From contig NZ_QTJX01000005.1 of NCBI RefSeq assembly GCF_003382275.1, positions 1 to 64,000 of the forward strand: 64,000 nt of DNA, written 5' to 3'. Below the pieces are notes generated by a model, which ran no database searches, was not told the origin of the DNA, and saw only the letters and a program-made list of their open reading frames with translations. This stretch comes from Flagellimonas nanhaiensis. Its GTDB lineage: Bacteria; Bacteroidota; Bacteroidia; Flavobacteriales; Flavobacteriaceae. The stretch's first letter is position 1; each line of letters begins with the position of its first letter. Both the position numbers and the translations under genes were made by a program. Below, in pieces: positions 24,239 through 32,537 of the stretch.

Positions 24239-25081
24239 ATGAAAAATATTTTGGTCCCCACGGATTTTTCAGAAAACTCTAAGAATGCCCTCAAATATTC
24301 CCAAATATTGTTCAATTCTTTAGAGTGCAATTTTTACATCTTGTTTGTAGGGACCCTCTTGGATTCACAAACGAATTCATTTGGGGTGCTCCCTAAACTC
24401 AACAACGATGAGCCCAAAGAGGACGCCAAAGAAAGATTGGCCGATTTGGTGGACGGGTTCAAAAAACAAAATACAAATGGCAAACATCATTTTTACCCCC
24501 TTCTGGAGTTCGGTTTCTTTGTTCCCACCATACGGAAACAATTGGAGGAAAAAGATATTGAGCTCATTGTAATGGGGACCAAGGGCGCTTCAGGTTTAAA
24601 GGAGAAGGTAGTGGGCAGCAATGCTGGCGATGTCATTACTAAAGTACAATGCAATACGCTGGTCATACCCAATGATGTAGAATTCCACCTTCCACAAGAA
24701 ATAGCCTTCCCCACGGATTTCAATATATTTTATTCGCACTACATCCTGAGGTCCATAGAGGAGATGCTAGAGGTGGGAAGCGGTAAACTAAGGATAATGA
24801 ATGCCATAAGAAATGGAGATGGACTTAGTATAGAACAGGAGACCAACAAAGAATATCTTTTTGACTATCTGGAGGAAAGCTTTCAGGAAAGATTCAGCTT
24901 CCACACGGTCACCAATAAAAATGTTAAATCGGCCATTCAATGTTTTGTGGAAAGTAGGGATGTAGAGATGATCATTATGGTGGCCAAGAACCTCAACTTC
25001 ATAGAACAGATTCTTTTTGATCCCATCGTGGAAAAAATCAGTTTCCACACAAAGATTCCATTTTATGTGATCCATGAGTAG
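24239..25081 (+). CDS. Double-domain universal stress protein (Usp 3)
   Basis: 280 aa from the ATG at 24239 (MKNILVPTDFSENSKNALKY); a longer reading from 24209 adds ten residues unlike the family. Domain 1 has the ATP loop MGTKGASGLKEKVVGSN. In domain 2 the loop is replaced by VAKNLNFIEQILFDP, a divergent form of the H-x-F-x-E element seen in its paralogues (N instead of H). Ends SFHTKIPFYVIHE. First gene after the regulator; it is followed by 79 bp with FNR-like box E, so it is probably monocistronic. Confidence 0.88.
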   Translation: MKNILVPTDFSENSKNALKYSQILFNSLECNFYILFVGTLLDSQTNSFGVLPKLNNDEPKEDAKERLADLVDGFKKQNTNGKHHFYPLLEFGFFVPTIRKQLEEKDIELIVMGTKGASGLKEKVVGSNAGDVITKVQCNTLVIPNDVEFHLPQEIAFPTDFNIFYSHYILRSIEEMLEVGSGKLRIMNAIRNGDGLSIEQETNKEYLFDYLEESFQERFSFHTVTNKNVKSAIQCFVESRDVEMIIMVAKNLNFIEQILFDPIVEKISFHTKIPFYVIHE

Positions 25082-25102
25082 GATGATTTGTCAAAAATAG
25101 CA

Positions 25103-25116
25103 TTGACCAAAATCAT
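25103..25116 (+). promoter_or_regulatory. FNR-like box E with consensus -7 element
   Basis: TTGACCAAAATCAT. A full TAnnTTTG match (TACCTTTG) lies at 25139-25146, 29.5 bp from the box centre. The predicted transcript start near 25152 is about 9 nt before the ATG at 25161. Together with box B this is the clearest promoter of the set. Confidence 0.72.
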
Positions 25117-25160
25117 TTTTTAGGATTAGCCCCTCGGTTACCTTTGAAAAAAGAGTGGTT

Positions 25161-26006
25161 ATGCGAACGGTCCTTATTCCTACTGATTTTTCGAACAATG
25201 CATTGCAGGCACTTAAATATGCCCAAGAACTGTACAAATGCAAACGAACATGTTTTTTTATTCTACACGCCTTTGCCGATGAGGTCTACGGGGAGTACAA
25301 AACAACCCCACAAGAAGAAATCAAGAAGGCCGAAGAAAAGAAAAGGAGGGAGATAGAGGAGAAGTTGGATAAGTTGGTCGAAGAAGTAATGGACCACCCG
25401 CCAAATCCATTGCACACATTTGAAACCATTGCATCTTTTGACAATCTGGTGGATGGTATCAATGATTTTGTGAACGAAATGAACATTGATATGGTCATTA
25501 TGGGTACCAAAGGGGAAACCAGTGACCATAAAACCACATTTGGCAGTTATACCATAGAGGTCTTTAAATATGTGCAATGCCCGGTGTTGGCAGTGCCAAA
25601 GGACTTTGAGTACAAACAGCCCAAAACCATACTTTTCCCTACAGATTATATGCTTCCGTACAAACGAAGGGAACTAAAACTACTGGGAGATTTAGCAGGA
25701 GACCTTAAATCGGAGATTCATTGTCTCTATATAACAGATTTTGAGGTGTTGAGCCCTAGACAAGAGGACAACAAACTATTCTTGGAGGGAGCCCTTAACC
25801 GAGCCTACCTATCCTTTGATACTACCTCGGTAAAGAACAAGGCAGAGGCAATAATGGAGTACATAAAAGAAAAAGACGTGGGTATGCTAGTGATGGTGAA
25901 CTCCAGACATTCCTTTTTTGAGGATATGCTCTATAGATCCACCGTTGATTTATTGAGCCTAAAGGTCAAGGTGCCATTTTTGGTGATGCAGAACCTACAC
26001 AGATAA
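25161..26006 (+). CDS. Double-domain universal stress protein (Usp 4)
   Basis: 281 aa; the ATG at 25161 (MRTVLIPTDFSNNALQALKY) is preferred to a GTG six bases earlier. Domain 1 loop: MGTKGETSDHKTTFGSY, keeping G-2x-G-9x-G-S. Residues about 55-75 form a very charged helix (KKAEEKKRREIEEKLDKLVE). Domain 2 carries VNSRHSFFEDMLYRS in place of the loop and ends VKVPFLVMQ. It heads an apparent four-gene operon (usp 4-7, gaps of 15, 6 and 17 bp) driven by box E. Confidence 0.88.
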   Translation: MRTVLIPTDFSNNALQALKYAQELYKCKRTCFFILHAFADEVYGEYKTTPQEEIKKAEEKKRREIEEKLDKLVEEVMDHPPNPLHTFETIASFDNLVDGINDFVNEMNIDMVIMGTKGETSDHKTTFGSYTIEVFKYVQCPVLAVPKDFEYKQPKTILFPTDYMLPYKRRELKLLGDLAGDLKSEIHCLYITDFEVLSPRQEDNKLFLEGALNRAYLSFDTTSVKNKAEAIMEYIKEKDVGMLVMVNSRHSFFEDMLYRSTVDLLSLKVKVPFLVMQNLHR

Positions 26007-26021
26007 CATAAAACAAACGCA

Positions 26022-26876
26022 ATGAAACAGATTTTGCTACCTACCGATTTCTCCAAGAATGCATGGAATGCTATAGCATATGCCCTTGAATTCTTCAAGA
26101 ATGAGGAGTGCAAATTCTTCTTGCTGAATACCTATACTCCTTCTTTTTACCGAGTGGATTATTTGGTCGGCGGACCTGTGCTCAGTGCAATTCCCGATGT
26201 TGGGGTTGACATTTCGCTTAAGGGATTGGAAATTACCCTGGAGCGTATCCAAAAAGAGTACAAGAACCCTAAGCACCAGTTTGAAAGTTTATCTGCCTTC
26301 AACACGTTGACAGACGAAATTGGTGAAATCTGTGAGGATAAAGCTATAGATATGGTGGTAATGGGAACTCAAGGTGCATCAGGGGCCAAGGAGTTTTTTT
26401 TGGGTTCCAACACGGTCCATGTCATAAGAAAGTCTACAGTTCCGGTACTGGCGGTTCCAAGTGGGTATCAATATCAACCCATTGAAAAAGTTTTACTTCC
26501 CACTGGATATTGGTCAAAATATAAACCCCATGAAATTGCTCCCTTGATCAATTTGGTCAAAGAATGTAGTGCCACCCTTCATGTGGTCCATGCTGTGGAG
26601 GAGCCGGACTTCACTCAGGCACAAGAAAAAAACAAAGAACACCTACAACAACTATTGAGTGGACTTTCAACCATTTTTGAGGATGTTCTAGATGCATATA
26701 TGCCGAACATTGTCCATTCCTATGTAGAGGAGAACCAAATGGGGCTTATTGCAATGATGAACAGAAAACATTCTTTTTTGGACAGGCTTGTTCTAAAACA
26801 GAATGTAGATTCCGTAGGGTACCACTGTTCGGTTCCCTTTCTAGTACTTCCGGACTCGGCCAGGATTTCTAAATAA
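26022..26876 (+). CDS. Double-domain universal stress protein (Usp 5)
   Basis: 284 aa, starts MKQILLPTDFSKNAWNAIAY. Domain 1 loop MGTQGASGAKEFFLGSN is intact. The linker loop after strand 2 contains YTPSFYRVDYLVGGP, a longer insert shared only with Usp 8, which makes these two the closest pair by eye. Domain 2 has MNRKHSFLDRLVLKQ and ends CSVPFLVLPDS. Second gene of the box E operon. Confidence 0.88.
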   Translation: MKQILLPTDFSKNAWNAIAYALEFFKNEECKFFLLNTYTPSFYRVDYLVGGPVLSAIPDVGVDISLKGLEITLERIQKEYKNPKHQFESLSAFNTLTDEIGEICEDKAIDMVVMGTQGASGAKEFFLGSNTVHVIRKSTVPVLAVPSGYQYQPIEKVLLPTGYWSKYKPHEIAPLINLVKECSATLHVVHAVEEPDFTQAQEKNKEHLQQLLSGLSTIFEDVLDAYMPNIVHSYVEENQMGLIAMMNRKHSFLDRLVLKQNVDSVGYHCSVPFLVLPDSARISK

Positions 26877-26882
26877 AAGACG

Positions 26883-27734
26883 ATGAAAAATATTCTGTTG
26901 CTCACCGATTTTTCTGAAAATGCGTGGAATGCCATATTTATGGCCACCAAACTTCATACAGATTTGGAATGCAAGTTTTATCTGCTGAACACTTACGAAC
27001 CCAAAACCCAAAACGTAGCAGGATTTAAAAGTAGTTCGCGGGCTGGGGTTGTTTACAAATCCCTATCGGAAGCATCACAAGCAGAATTGGCAAAAGCCAA
27101 AGAGTATTTAGATACAAACCACAAGAATTCAAAACATAGTTTTGAAGTACTTTCCGTTGCTGGGGATTTAGTTGAAACCATTGAACAATTAGTGTCCAGA
27201 TATGATTTGGACGCCATAGTTATGGGAACCAAGGGCTCAACCGCAGCCAAAGAGATTTTTATGGGAAGTAATGCGGTAAAAGTGCTTAAAAAAGTAAAGA
27301 ACTGTGCCATTTTGGTGGTGCCAGAGGCCTTTAACTTCCAAAAATTGCAATTGGTGGTCTTTCCAACGGAGTATGCTCATTTTTACCCCAAAAATGTATT
27401 GTGCCCACTGCTTCAATTATTCCGACAATGGAAACCTCAGATAAACGTATTCCATGTTGCCCAAGAATTTAAACTGTCAGAATTGCAACAGGCCAATAAG
27501 GAGGTTTTAAAAAAGCGTTTTGGAGATTACCCTACTTCATTTCATAGAGTGGAAATCAGGACAACTGTAGCGGAAGCAATCAGACAGTTTACAGAAGAGC
27601 AAAAAGCCGATATGATAGTACTTACCAATCACTCTCATGGTTTTTTTGAAGGATTGACCCAGGAACCTGTGGTAAAAAAAGTGAGCTTTAGGACCCAGGT
27701 GCCTCTACTGGTGCTACCAGATTTTGACGGATAA
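26883..27734 (+). CDS. Double-domain universal stress protein (Usp 6)
   Basis: 283 aa, starts MKNILLLTDFSENAWNAIFM. Domain 1 loop MGTKGSTAAKEIFMGSN is intact. Domain 2 lacks the loop and reads TNHSHGFFEGLTQEP, ending TQVPLLVLPD. Domain 2 also begins weakly (LQLVVFPTEYAHFYP), so the second nucleotide site is probably lost. Only 6 bp separate it from usp 5. Confidence 0.88.
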   Translation: MKNILLLTDFSENAWNAIFMATKLHTDLECKFYLLNTYEPKTQNVAGFKSSSRAGVVYKSLSEASQAELAKAKEYLDTNHKNSKHSFEVLSVAGDLVETIEQLVSRYDLDAIVMGTKGSTAAKEIFMGSNAVKVLKKVKNCAILVVPEAFNFQKLQLVVFPTEYAHFYPKNVLCPLLQLFRQWKPQINVFHVAQEFKLSELQQANKEVLKKRFGDYPTSFHRVEIRTTVAEAIRQFTEEQKADMIVLTNHSHGFFEGLTQEPVVKKVSFRTQVPLLVLPDFDG

Positions 27735-27751
27735 CCTAAAATAGTTTTCGT

Positions 27752-28606
27752 ATGAAACGAATAGTATTGCCCACCGATTTTTCCGAGAATGCGTGGAACG
27801 CAATTGAATATGCGTTGTCCATTTTCAAAGAAGCTCCTTGTGAGTTTTTTGTTATAAACGCTTTTAAAGTAGGCTCCTCAGGACTTACTACAAAAAGAGC
27901 GAAGTTAAATGAGACCAGACTTTTTAGAATATTAAAAGAGGAATCTGAACAAGGGCTTGAAAAGGTGTTGAAAAGAATCAAGTCCATAGATCAGAATCCA
28001 GAACATACCTTCACAACATTGTCCATAGTAGATAGTCTTACCAATGCAGTGGGTAGAACGGTCTATGGAAAAGAGGTTGATTGTATAATTATGGGAACCA
28101 AAGGGGCTACCGGTCTTAAGGAAGTATTTATGGGAAGCAATACCTACAAAATTATCAAGGATATCAATTTCTGCCCTATTATAGCCGTTCCTGAAGAGTA
28201 TAAAAGTGAGGGAACCATCAACACAATTTTACTGGCAACAGGCTATGAACATCTCTACGAAGCCTATGAGTTTAAACCCTTAATAGAAATTGCAAAACTG
28301 TTTGATTCCAAGGTTCAAATCACCTATGTTGGAAACCCCGAAGAGCTAAGTCCACAACAGAAAAATGCCCGTGACCTTATAAAAGAACACCTAAAATCTG
28401 TAAATCATAAGTTTGTGGACGTTGACAGCGGGGCATCCGTTAGTACAACAATACAGGATTTGGTGGAGAACAACGAAAAGATAGATATGGTGGCCATGAT
28501 CAATTATTGGCATGGCTTTTTTGAAAAATTGACCCGTGAAGCTGTCATCAAAAAGATATCGTTCAATACTTCAGTGCCATTTTTGGTAACACACCTTTTT
28601 GAATAA
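27752..28606 (+). CDS. Double-domain universal stress protein (Usp 7)
   Basis: 284 aa, starts MKRIVLPTDFSENAWNAIEY. Domain 1 loop MGTKGATGLKEVFMGSN is intact. Domain 2 has INYWHGFFEKLTREA and ends TSVPFLVTHLF. Last gene of the usp 4-7 operon; its stop lies 5 bp from the stop of the convergent thioredoxin gene, with no clear terminator between them. Confidence 0.88.
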   Translation: MKRIVLPTDFSENAWNAIEYALSIFKEAPCEFFVINAFKVGSSGLTTKRAKLNETRLFRILKEESEQGLEKVLKRIKSIDQNPEHTFTTLSIVDSLTNAVGRTVYGKEVDCIIMGTKGATGLKEVFMGSNTYKIIKDINFCPIIAVPEEYKSEGTINTILLATGYEHLYEAYEFKPLIEIAKLFDSKVQITYVGNPEELSPQQKNARDLIKEHLKSVNHKFVDVDSGASVSTTIQDLVENNEKIDMVAMINYWHGFFEKLTREAVIKKISFNTSVPFLVTHLFE

Positions 28607-28611
28607 AAACA

Positions 28612-28911
28612 CTACAAAAAGGATTGTAACGTCTGTATTATGGACTGTTTTTGCAATACCCCTGATTGCCGCCAGAGTTGCTTTCCATTTTTAAATGCAA
28701 TCATCGTGGGGACTCCCCTAACTTGATATTTGCTGGCCAAAGATTGGTTTTTATCCACATCAATCTTGATTATTCTGATAGCACTCCCCATCTCTTCCTT
28801 TACTTCCTTCAAAATAGGGGCCAACATTTTACAGGGGCCACACCAATCCGCATGAAAATCAATCAATACCAATTGATCCGTACCAATGATTTCCGAAAAG
28901 CTTGCTTTCAT
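28612..28911 (-). CDS. trxA: Thioredoxin
   Basis: 99 aa cytoplasmic thiol-disulfide reductase. Active site W-C-G-P-C (Cys 24 and 27) in FHADWCGPCKML; cis-Pro in RGVPTMIAFKNG; conserved IKIDVDKNQ. Slightly short but complete. It is transcribed opposite to the usp genes around it and converges with usp 7. The upstream region shared with usp 8 contains FNR-like box I, 56 bp from this ATG, with TAAATTGC at the expected minus-strand -7 place. That suggests co-induction with the usp genes. Confidence 0.92.
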   Translation of the reverse strand: MKASFSEIIGTDQLVLIDFHADWCGPCKMLAPILKEVKEEMGSAIRIIKIDVDKNQSLASKYQVRGVPTMIAFKNGKQLWRQSGVLQKQSIIQTLQSFL

Positions 28912-28960
28912 CTGTTTTGCAATTATGACCGCAATTTATAAAATCGGATTTTCTCTCCAA

Positions 28961-28974
28961 TTGATGGATATCAT
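28961..28974. promoter_or_regulatory. FNR-like box I between thioredoxin and usp 8
   Basis: TTGATGGATATCAT, close to the FNR consensus. Plus strand: TAGTTTTA at 28997-29004 is 29.5 bp from the centre and serves usp 8. Minus strand: TAAATTGC at 28938-28931 is at the same distance and serves trxA. A single symmetrical site could therefore control both genes. Confidence 0.67.
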
Positions 28975-29030
28975 AGTATGAAAGTACCTGCTGCTATAGT
29001 TTTATATGATGTAGGGTTGAAACTAATCCA

Positions 29031-29879
29031 ATGAAAAAGATACTATTGCCAACAGACTTCTCGGAAAACGCATTCAATGCAATGTGCTATGCTGTGGAAT
29101 TGCTCCAGAGCACAACATGTATATTTTTTATTGTTCATGCGTACACACCTGCCCTTTACAGGGTGGATTATTCCATGGGAAGTCCTGGTAAATTTGGATT
29201 GCCAGATGACCATCAACACTTGGCCGAAACAACCTTGGATAAGATTGTAAAGCGTTTAAGGAAACTATATCCCAACCCTAAACATACCTATGTTCCGCAT
29301 GCTGCCTTCAATACTTTGGATGACGAAATGTGTTCCGTGGTAAAGAACGAGAACATAGATATGATTATAATGGGTACCCAGGGAGCTACTGGAGCCAAAG
29401 AGGTTCTTTTTGGTTCCAATACAGTACATATTTTTAGGAAGGTGGGCATTCCGGTACTGGCGGTTCCCTCGACCTATAAATTTTCGGCTCTCAAAGAAAT
29501 CGCGTTCCCAACGGACTACGAGATAGACTATAAACGCACGGAGCTTGATGTAATACTTTGGTTGTCCAAAATTTGGGAAAGTAAGATAAACGTCATACAC
29601 GTTACAGCTCCGCAAGGATTGACATCGGAGCAGAAAAAATATAAAAGGGCTTTGGAAAAGATGATCAAAGACACGCCTCATCAAGTTCATGACTTACCTG
29701 ACCAAGAATTGATAAATGCCATAAATGTTTTTCAAGAGCGCGTTCCATTTGGTTTACTGGTCATGGTAAAGAACAAACATTCTTTTTTGGAACGCCTTTT
29801 TGTTGAACCCGTGATAAGAAACATCGGATTGCACTCCAATGTTCCCTTTTTAGTACTTCCATATAAATCTAAATCTTAA
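29031..29879 (+). CDS. Double-domain universal stress protein (Usp 8)
   Basis: 282 aa, starts MKKILLPTDFSENAFNAMCY. Domain 1 loop MGTQGATGAKEVLFGSN is intact. It shares with Usp 5 the insert YTPALYRVDYSMGSP. Domain 2: VKNKHSFLERLFVEP, ending SNVPFLVLPY. Heads a two-gene unit with usp 9 (3 bp gap) behind FNR-like box I. Confidence 0.88.
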   Translation: MKKILLPTDFSENAFNAMCYAVELLQSTTCIFFIVHAYTPALYRVDYSMGSPGKFGLPDDHQHLAETTLDKIVKRLRKLYPNPKHTYVPHAAFNTLDDEMCSVVKNENIDMIIMGTQGATGAKEVLFGSNTVHIFRKVGIPVLAVPSTYKFSALKEIAFPTDYEIDYKRTELDVILWLSKIWESKINVIHVTAPQGLTSEQKKYKRALEKMIKDTPHQVHDLPDQELINAINVFQERVPFGLLVMVKNKHSFLERLFVEPVIRNIGLHSNVPFLVLPYKSKS

Positions 29880-29882
29880 GAC

Positions 29883-30686
29883 ATGTTACAATTGCTGGTA
29901 CCTACCGATTTTTCAGATAACTCATACAATGCTCTATTCTATGCTGCGCATCTATTGGAAGATGAAGAATGCACATTCCATGTTCTCAATGTTTATGCTG
30001 ATGGCGGACAAGTAGCCAAAGATGAATCAAAGGAAGGTCTCGATTCCATTGTGCACAGATTGGTCCGGGATGTTGGGAAGAATCAAAGACATACGTTTAA
30101 AAAAACCGGGTTACACTCAAATTTAATAGACGGTGTGGCACAGTATGCCAAAGAAAATAATTTCGACCTTATGGTTATTGGTAATAAAGGACATGATGAA
30201 ATGAAAGATATTTTGTTCGGAAACAATGCAATGCAATTGGTTCGGGAAATTACCTGTTGCCCCATTTTGATAGTTCCTCTGGAGATAGACTTTAAAAAAG
30301 TATCTAAAATGGCCTTTATCTCCAACTATGCCAATCCCATTACTTCCAAGAACGTTGAAGCTCTAAAATTCATTACCGGAGTCGCCAAATGTGAATTGGT
30401 GCCCATGACCATTGAAGAAGGAAAGGAAGATAACACCGCATCCAAGAACAAAGCGGATTTCTTTACGGCATTTTCCAATGGAATGTCCAAGGAAATAGAA
30501 ATGCCTGTGCTCCAAAACAAGGCCAAGACCATTCTGGAGTTCGTGGATCTATGGAGTATTGATATGCTCTGCATGGTGTATTATCCACATCATTTTTTCT
30601 TGGAATTTATAGGCAAGGGAATCATTAAGGAATTGAATGTGAAATTGGATTTGCCATTTTTGATTTTACCCCAGGCCAAAAATTGA
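29883..30686 (+). CDS. Double-domain universal stress protein (Usp 9), divergent
   Basis: 267 aa, the shortest of the set, starting MLQLLVPTDFSDNSYNALFY. The domain 1 loop is altered: IGNKGHDEMKDILFGNN has Asn where Ser normally binds the phosphate. Domain 2 reads VYYPHHFFLEFIGKG and ends LDLPFLILPQ. Weakened nucleotide site plus shorter length suggest it may have become a non-binding partner, perhaps a heterodimer subunit of usp 8, with which it is co-transcribed. Confidence 0.86.
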   Translation: MLQLLVPTDFSDNSYNALFYAAHLLEDEECTFHVLNVYADGGQVAKDESKEGLDSIVHRLVRDVGKNQRHTFKKTGLHSNLIDGVAQYAKENNFDLMVIGNKGHDEMKDILFGNNAMQLVREITCCPILIVPLEIDFKKVSKMAFISNYANPITSKNVEALKFITGVAKCELVPMTIEEGKEDNTASKNKADFFTAFSNGMSKEIEMPVLQNKAKTILEFVDLWSIDMLCMVYYPHHFFLEFIGKGIIKELNVKLDLPFLILPQAKN

Positions 30687-30696
30687 CCTTCGTCAT
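30683..30696 (+). promoter_or_regulatory. FNR-like box J
   Basis: TTGACCTTCGTCAT; its first bases overlap the stop region of usp 9. TAGCTTTA at 30719-30726 is 29.5 bp from the centre (one mismatch to TAnnTTTG). ATG of usp 10 at 30749. Confidence 0.67.
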
Positions 30697-30748
30697 GTTT
30701 TAAAAGCATAATGTAAACTAGCTTTAAGGAAAACCAAAGCTATATCAA

Positions 30749-31600
30749 ATGGACAAGCGAGTTTTATTGCCCACAGATTATTCCCGGAATGCATTGAATG
30801 CATTGCGCTATGCAATGCAACTTTACAAAGATGTTGAATGCGATTTTTACGTGTTGAACGCCTTTCAAGTTTCTGGGTATACTTTGGACAGTATGATGGT
30901 TCCCGAACCTGGTGAACGTCTTTATGAAACTGCAAAGAAAGATTCCCGGGTAAAAATGGAGCGCTTAATGAAAATGATAAAGTTGTATCCTGAAAACCCA
31001 AAACATAGGTTTCATTCCATAAGTACGTTCAATAGCATTGTTGAGGCCATTAACCACGTCATAGCCGCAAAGGATATAGATATTGTTATCATGGGAACCA
31101 AAGGGCTCACTGAATCCCGAGCTAGGATTTTTGGGACCAATACCGTAGCTGTAATGGAAAGAATCAAAGAATGCCCGGTCATTGCCGTGCCCGTGGACTA
31201 TTCTTTTTCAACTCCAAAAGAAATTCTGTTTCCAACCGATTACAAGACCGATTATAAAAAACAGGAAATAGGACATCTGATAGAAATAGCCAAACTACAT
31301 GATTCAAAAATCAATGTAGTGCATATTGACAAGGATAAGGATGGTAAATTGAGCAAGAGCGAAGAAGCCAATAAACAATTGTTGCAGGACATCTTGAATG
31401 GGTCGGATTATGAAATGCATTTTGTGCCTGGGGTCAAAGTGAGTAAGGGCATCAATCTTTTTATGGAGAACAAACCTTGTGATATGATAGCTTTCCTCAA
31501 TCGTAAACATTGGTTTTTTGGAAGTATGCTTTCCAACCCATTGGTCAAGGAAATAGGGTATGACCCCACTATCCCAATTTTGGAACTCAATGATAATTGA
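30749..31600 (+). CDS. Double-domain universal stress protein (Usp 10)
   Basis: 283 aa, starts MDKRVLLPTDYSRNALNALR. The domain 1 loop MGTKGLTESRARIFGTN has G-T at the end, an accepted variant. Domain 2: LNRKHWFFGSMLSNP, ending PTIPILELND. In domain 2 DKDKDGKLSKSEEANK resembles an EF-hand loop (D-x-D-x-D-G) by sequence, but no partner hand is seen and chance is likely. Co-transcribed with the eRF1-like gene that follows. Confidence 0.88.
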   Translation: MDKRVLLPTDYSRNALNALRYAMQLYKDVECDFYVLNAFQVSGYTLDSMMVPEPGERLYETAKKDSRVKMERLMKMIKLYPENPKHRFHSISTFNSIVEAINHVIAAKDIDIVIMGTKGLTESRARIFGTNTVAVMERIKECPVIAVPVDYSFSTPKEILFPTDYKTDYKKQEIGHLIEIAKLHDSKINVVHIDKDKDGKLSKSEEANKQLLQDILNGSDYEMHFVPGVKVSKGINLFMENKPCDMIAFLNRKHWFFGSMLSNPLVKEIGYDPTIPILELNDN

Positions 31601-31611
31601 AAAAGATAATA

Positions 31612-32034
31612 ATGAAGCAAATAGGAATTTGGTTGGATAAACAGGAAGCGCTTGGAGTAATCTTGGAAGATGGGAAGGAAAAGAGCATTTTTACAATTCC
31701 TTCGGAATTGGATTTCTTTAACCCCAAAGGAGGCTCACGTTCAAAAACCAGATGGGGTCCCCAAGATGTAGTTCAGGACAGCAAATATTTAGAAACAGAG
31801 AAACATCAGCTAAAGCGATATTTTGCCAAAATTGCCCAGGAGCTGGTAGATGCGGACCAATTGGCATTGTTTGGCCCGGCCGAAGCACCTGATAAATTTA
31901 TGAGAGAGCTGGAATCCAATTATCCTCAATTGGCCAATAAAGTAAAGCTTAAGGAAAAAACAGATAGTATGACTCAAAATCAATTTAAGGCGTTGGTCAA
32001 ACGCTCCTTCAATGTAGACGACCGTTATCAATAA
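31612..32034 (+). CDS. Bacterial eRF1/Pelota-like domain protein (baeRF type)
   Basis: 140 aa; ATG at 31612 (MKQIGIWLDKQEALGVILED) preferred to a TTG at 31597. The pattern of a GIWLD-type first strand, GPQDVVQDSKYLETEKHQLK, then LALFGPAEAPDKF and a C-terminal K-x-D-S-M-T-x-N-Q is that of a small Bacteroidota family I associate with bacterial relatives of the eRF1 C-terminal domains. Those relatives are suspected to act at stalled or hibernating ribosomes. Its position directly after usp 10 (11 bp) places it in the box J unit. Function in this family is not established. Confidence 0.6.
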   Translation: MKQIGIWLDKQEALGVILEDGKEKSIFTIPSELDFFNPKGGSRSKTRWGPQDVVQDSKYLETEKHQLKRYFAKIAQELVDADQLALFGPAEAPDKFMRELESNYPQLANKVKLKEKTDSMTQNQFKALVKRSFNVDDRYQ

Positions 32035-32055
32035 TTCGTTTGACCACGCCCTAAA

Positions 32056-32069
32056 TTGACCTAAATCAT
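32056..32069 (+). promoter_or_regulatory. FNR-like box F
   Basis: TTGACCTAAATCAT. TATATTCA at 32092-32099 is 29.5 bp from the centre, with the same TA-nn-TTCA form as box A. ATG of the downstream coiled-coil protein at 32133. Confidence 0.65.
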
Positions 32070-32132
32070 TTCAAATAGACCGACCAAACTTTATATTCAT
32101 GAGTCGCCATTACTTAATGAACGGCACGGAAT

Positions 32133-32537
32133 ATGGTCAAAGAAAAGAAAATAGAGGTACTCAATTCCCAATTACAAAGATGGAAATCTCATCTTCAATT
32201 CATTGAGGACGAAATGACCTTTATTGAAAAACTATTGAACTCCTATGTCTTTGAGCCCAGGACACCCAATCTATTTGAGAGGTTAGTAACCTACAGACAA
32301 GAACTGCTAAAGTCAAAAAAGGAAAAAGAACGGCTTAAAAAGGCTGTTTTAAAGCACATAAACCTTTTAGGTGGAATTATCGAGTGCACACCGGAAATAT
32401 GCGATAAGAATTTCTTTCAAAAGCACCATGCACTTCAGGACAAGGTGTTGCAATACTTTGATGATTACCTAAAACTAAAGACAGAGGTCTATAGTTATGC
32501 CGGTTCGGTGCTTAAAAGAAGAAAACCTTCATGTTGA
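32133..32537 (+). CDS. Coiled-coil hypothetical protein, paralogue of 33105-33548
   Basis: 134 aa, strongly helical and charged, no signal or membrane segment. The order VLNSQLQRWKSHLQFIEDE, then a Leu/Phe-rich helix, then KSKKEKERLKKAVLKHINLL, ending HHALQDKVLQYFDDYLKLK, matches the protein encoded on the other side of hsp20 (W-x-S-x-L-x-F-x-x-D-E; ...E-x-Y-F-x-x-Y). No known family recognised. It has its own FNR-like box F and probably folds as a helical bundle. Being split around a small heat-shock gene suggests a helper of protein protection or a storage role, which is speculation. Confidence 0.6.
   Translation: MVKEKKIEVLNSQLQRWKSHLQFIEDEMTFIEKLLNSYVFEPRTPNLFERLVTYRQELLKSKKEKERLKKAVLKHINLLGGIIECTPEICDKNFFQKHHALQDKVLQYFDDYLKLKTEVYSYAGSVLKRRKPSC

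Noticed and set aside
31321..31380. EF-hand calcium site in Usp 10 (DKDKDGKLSKSEE)
   Set aside because: A single loop without flanking helices or a second hand; none of the paralogues has it.
24239..31600. The usp region as a DNA-level tandem repeat
   Set aside because: Similarity is clear in protein but diverged at DNA level; no long near-identical nucleotide repeat is visible.
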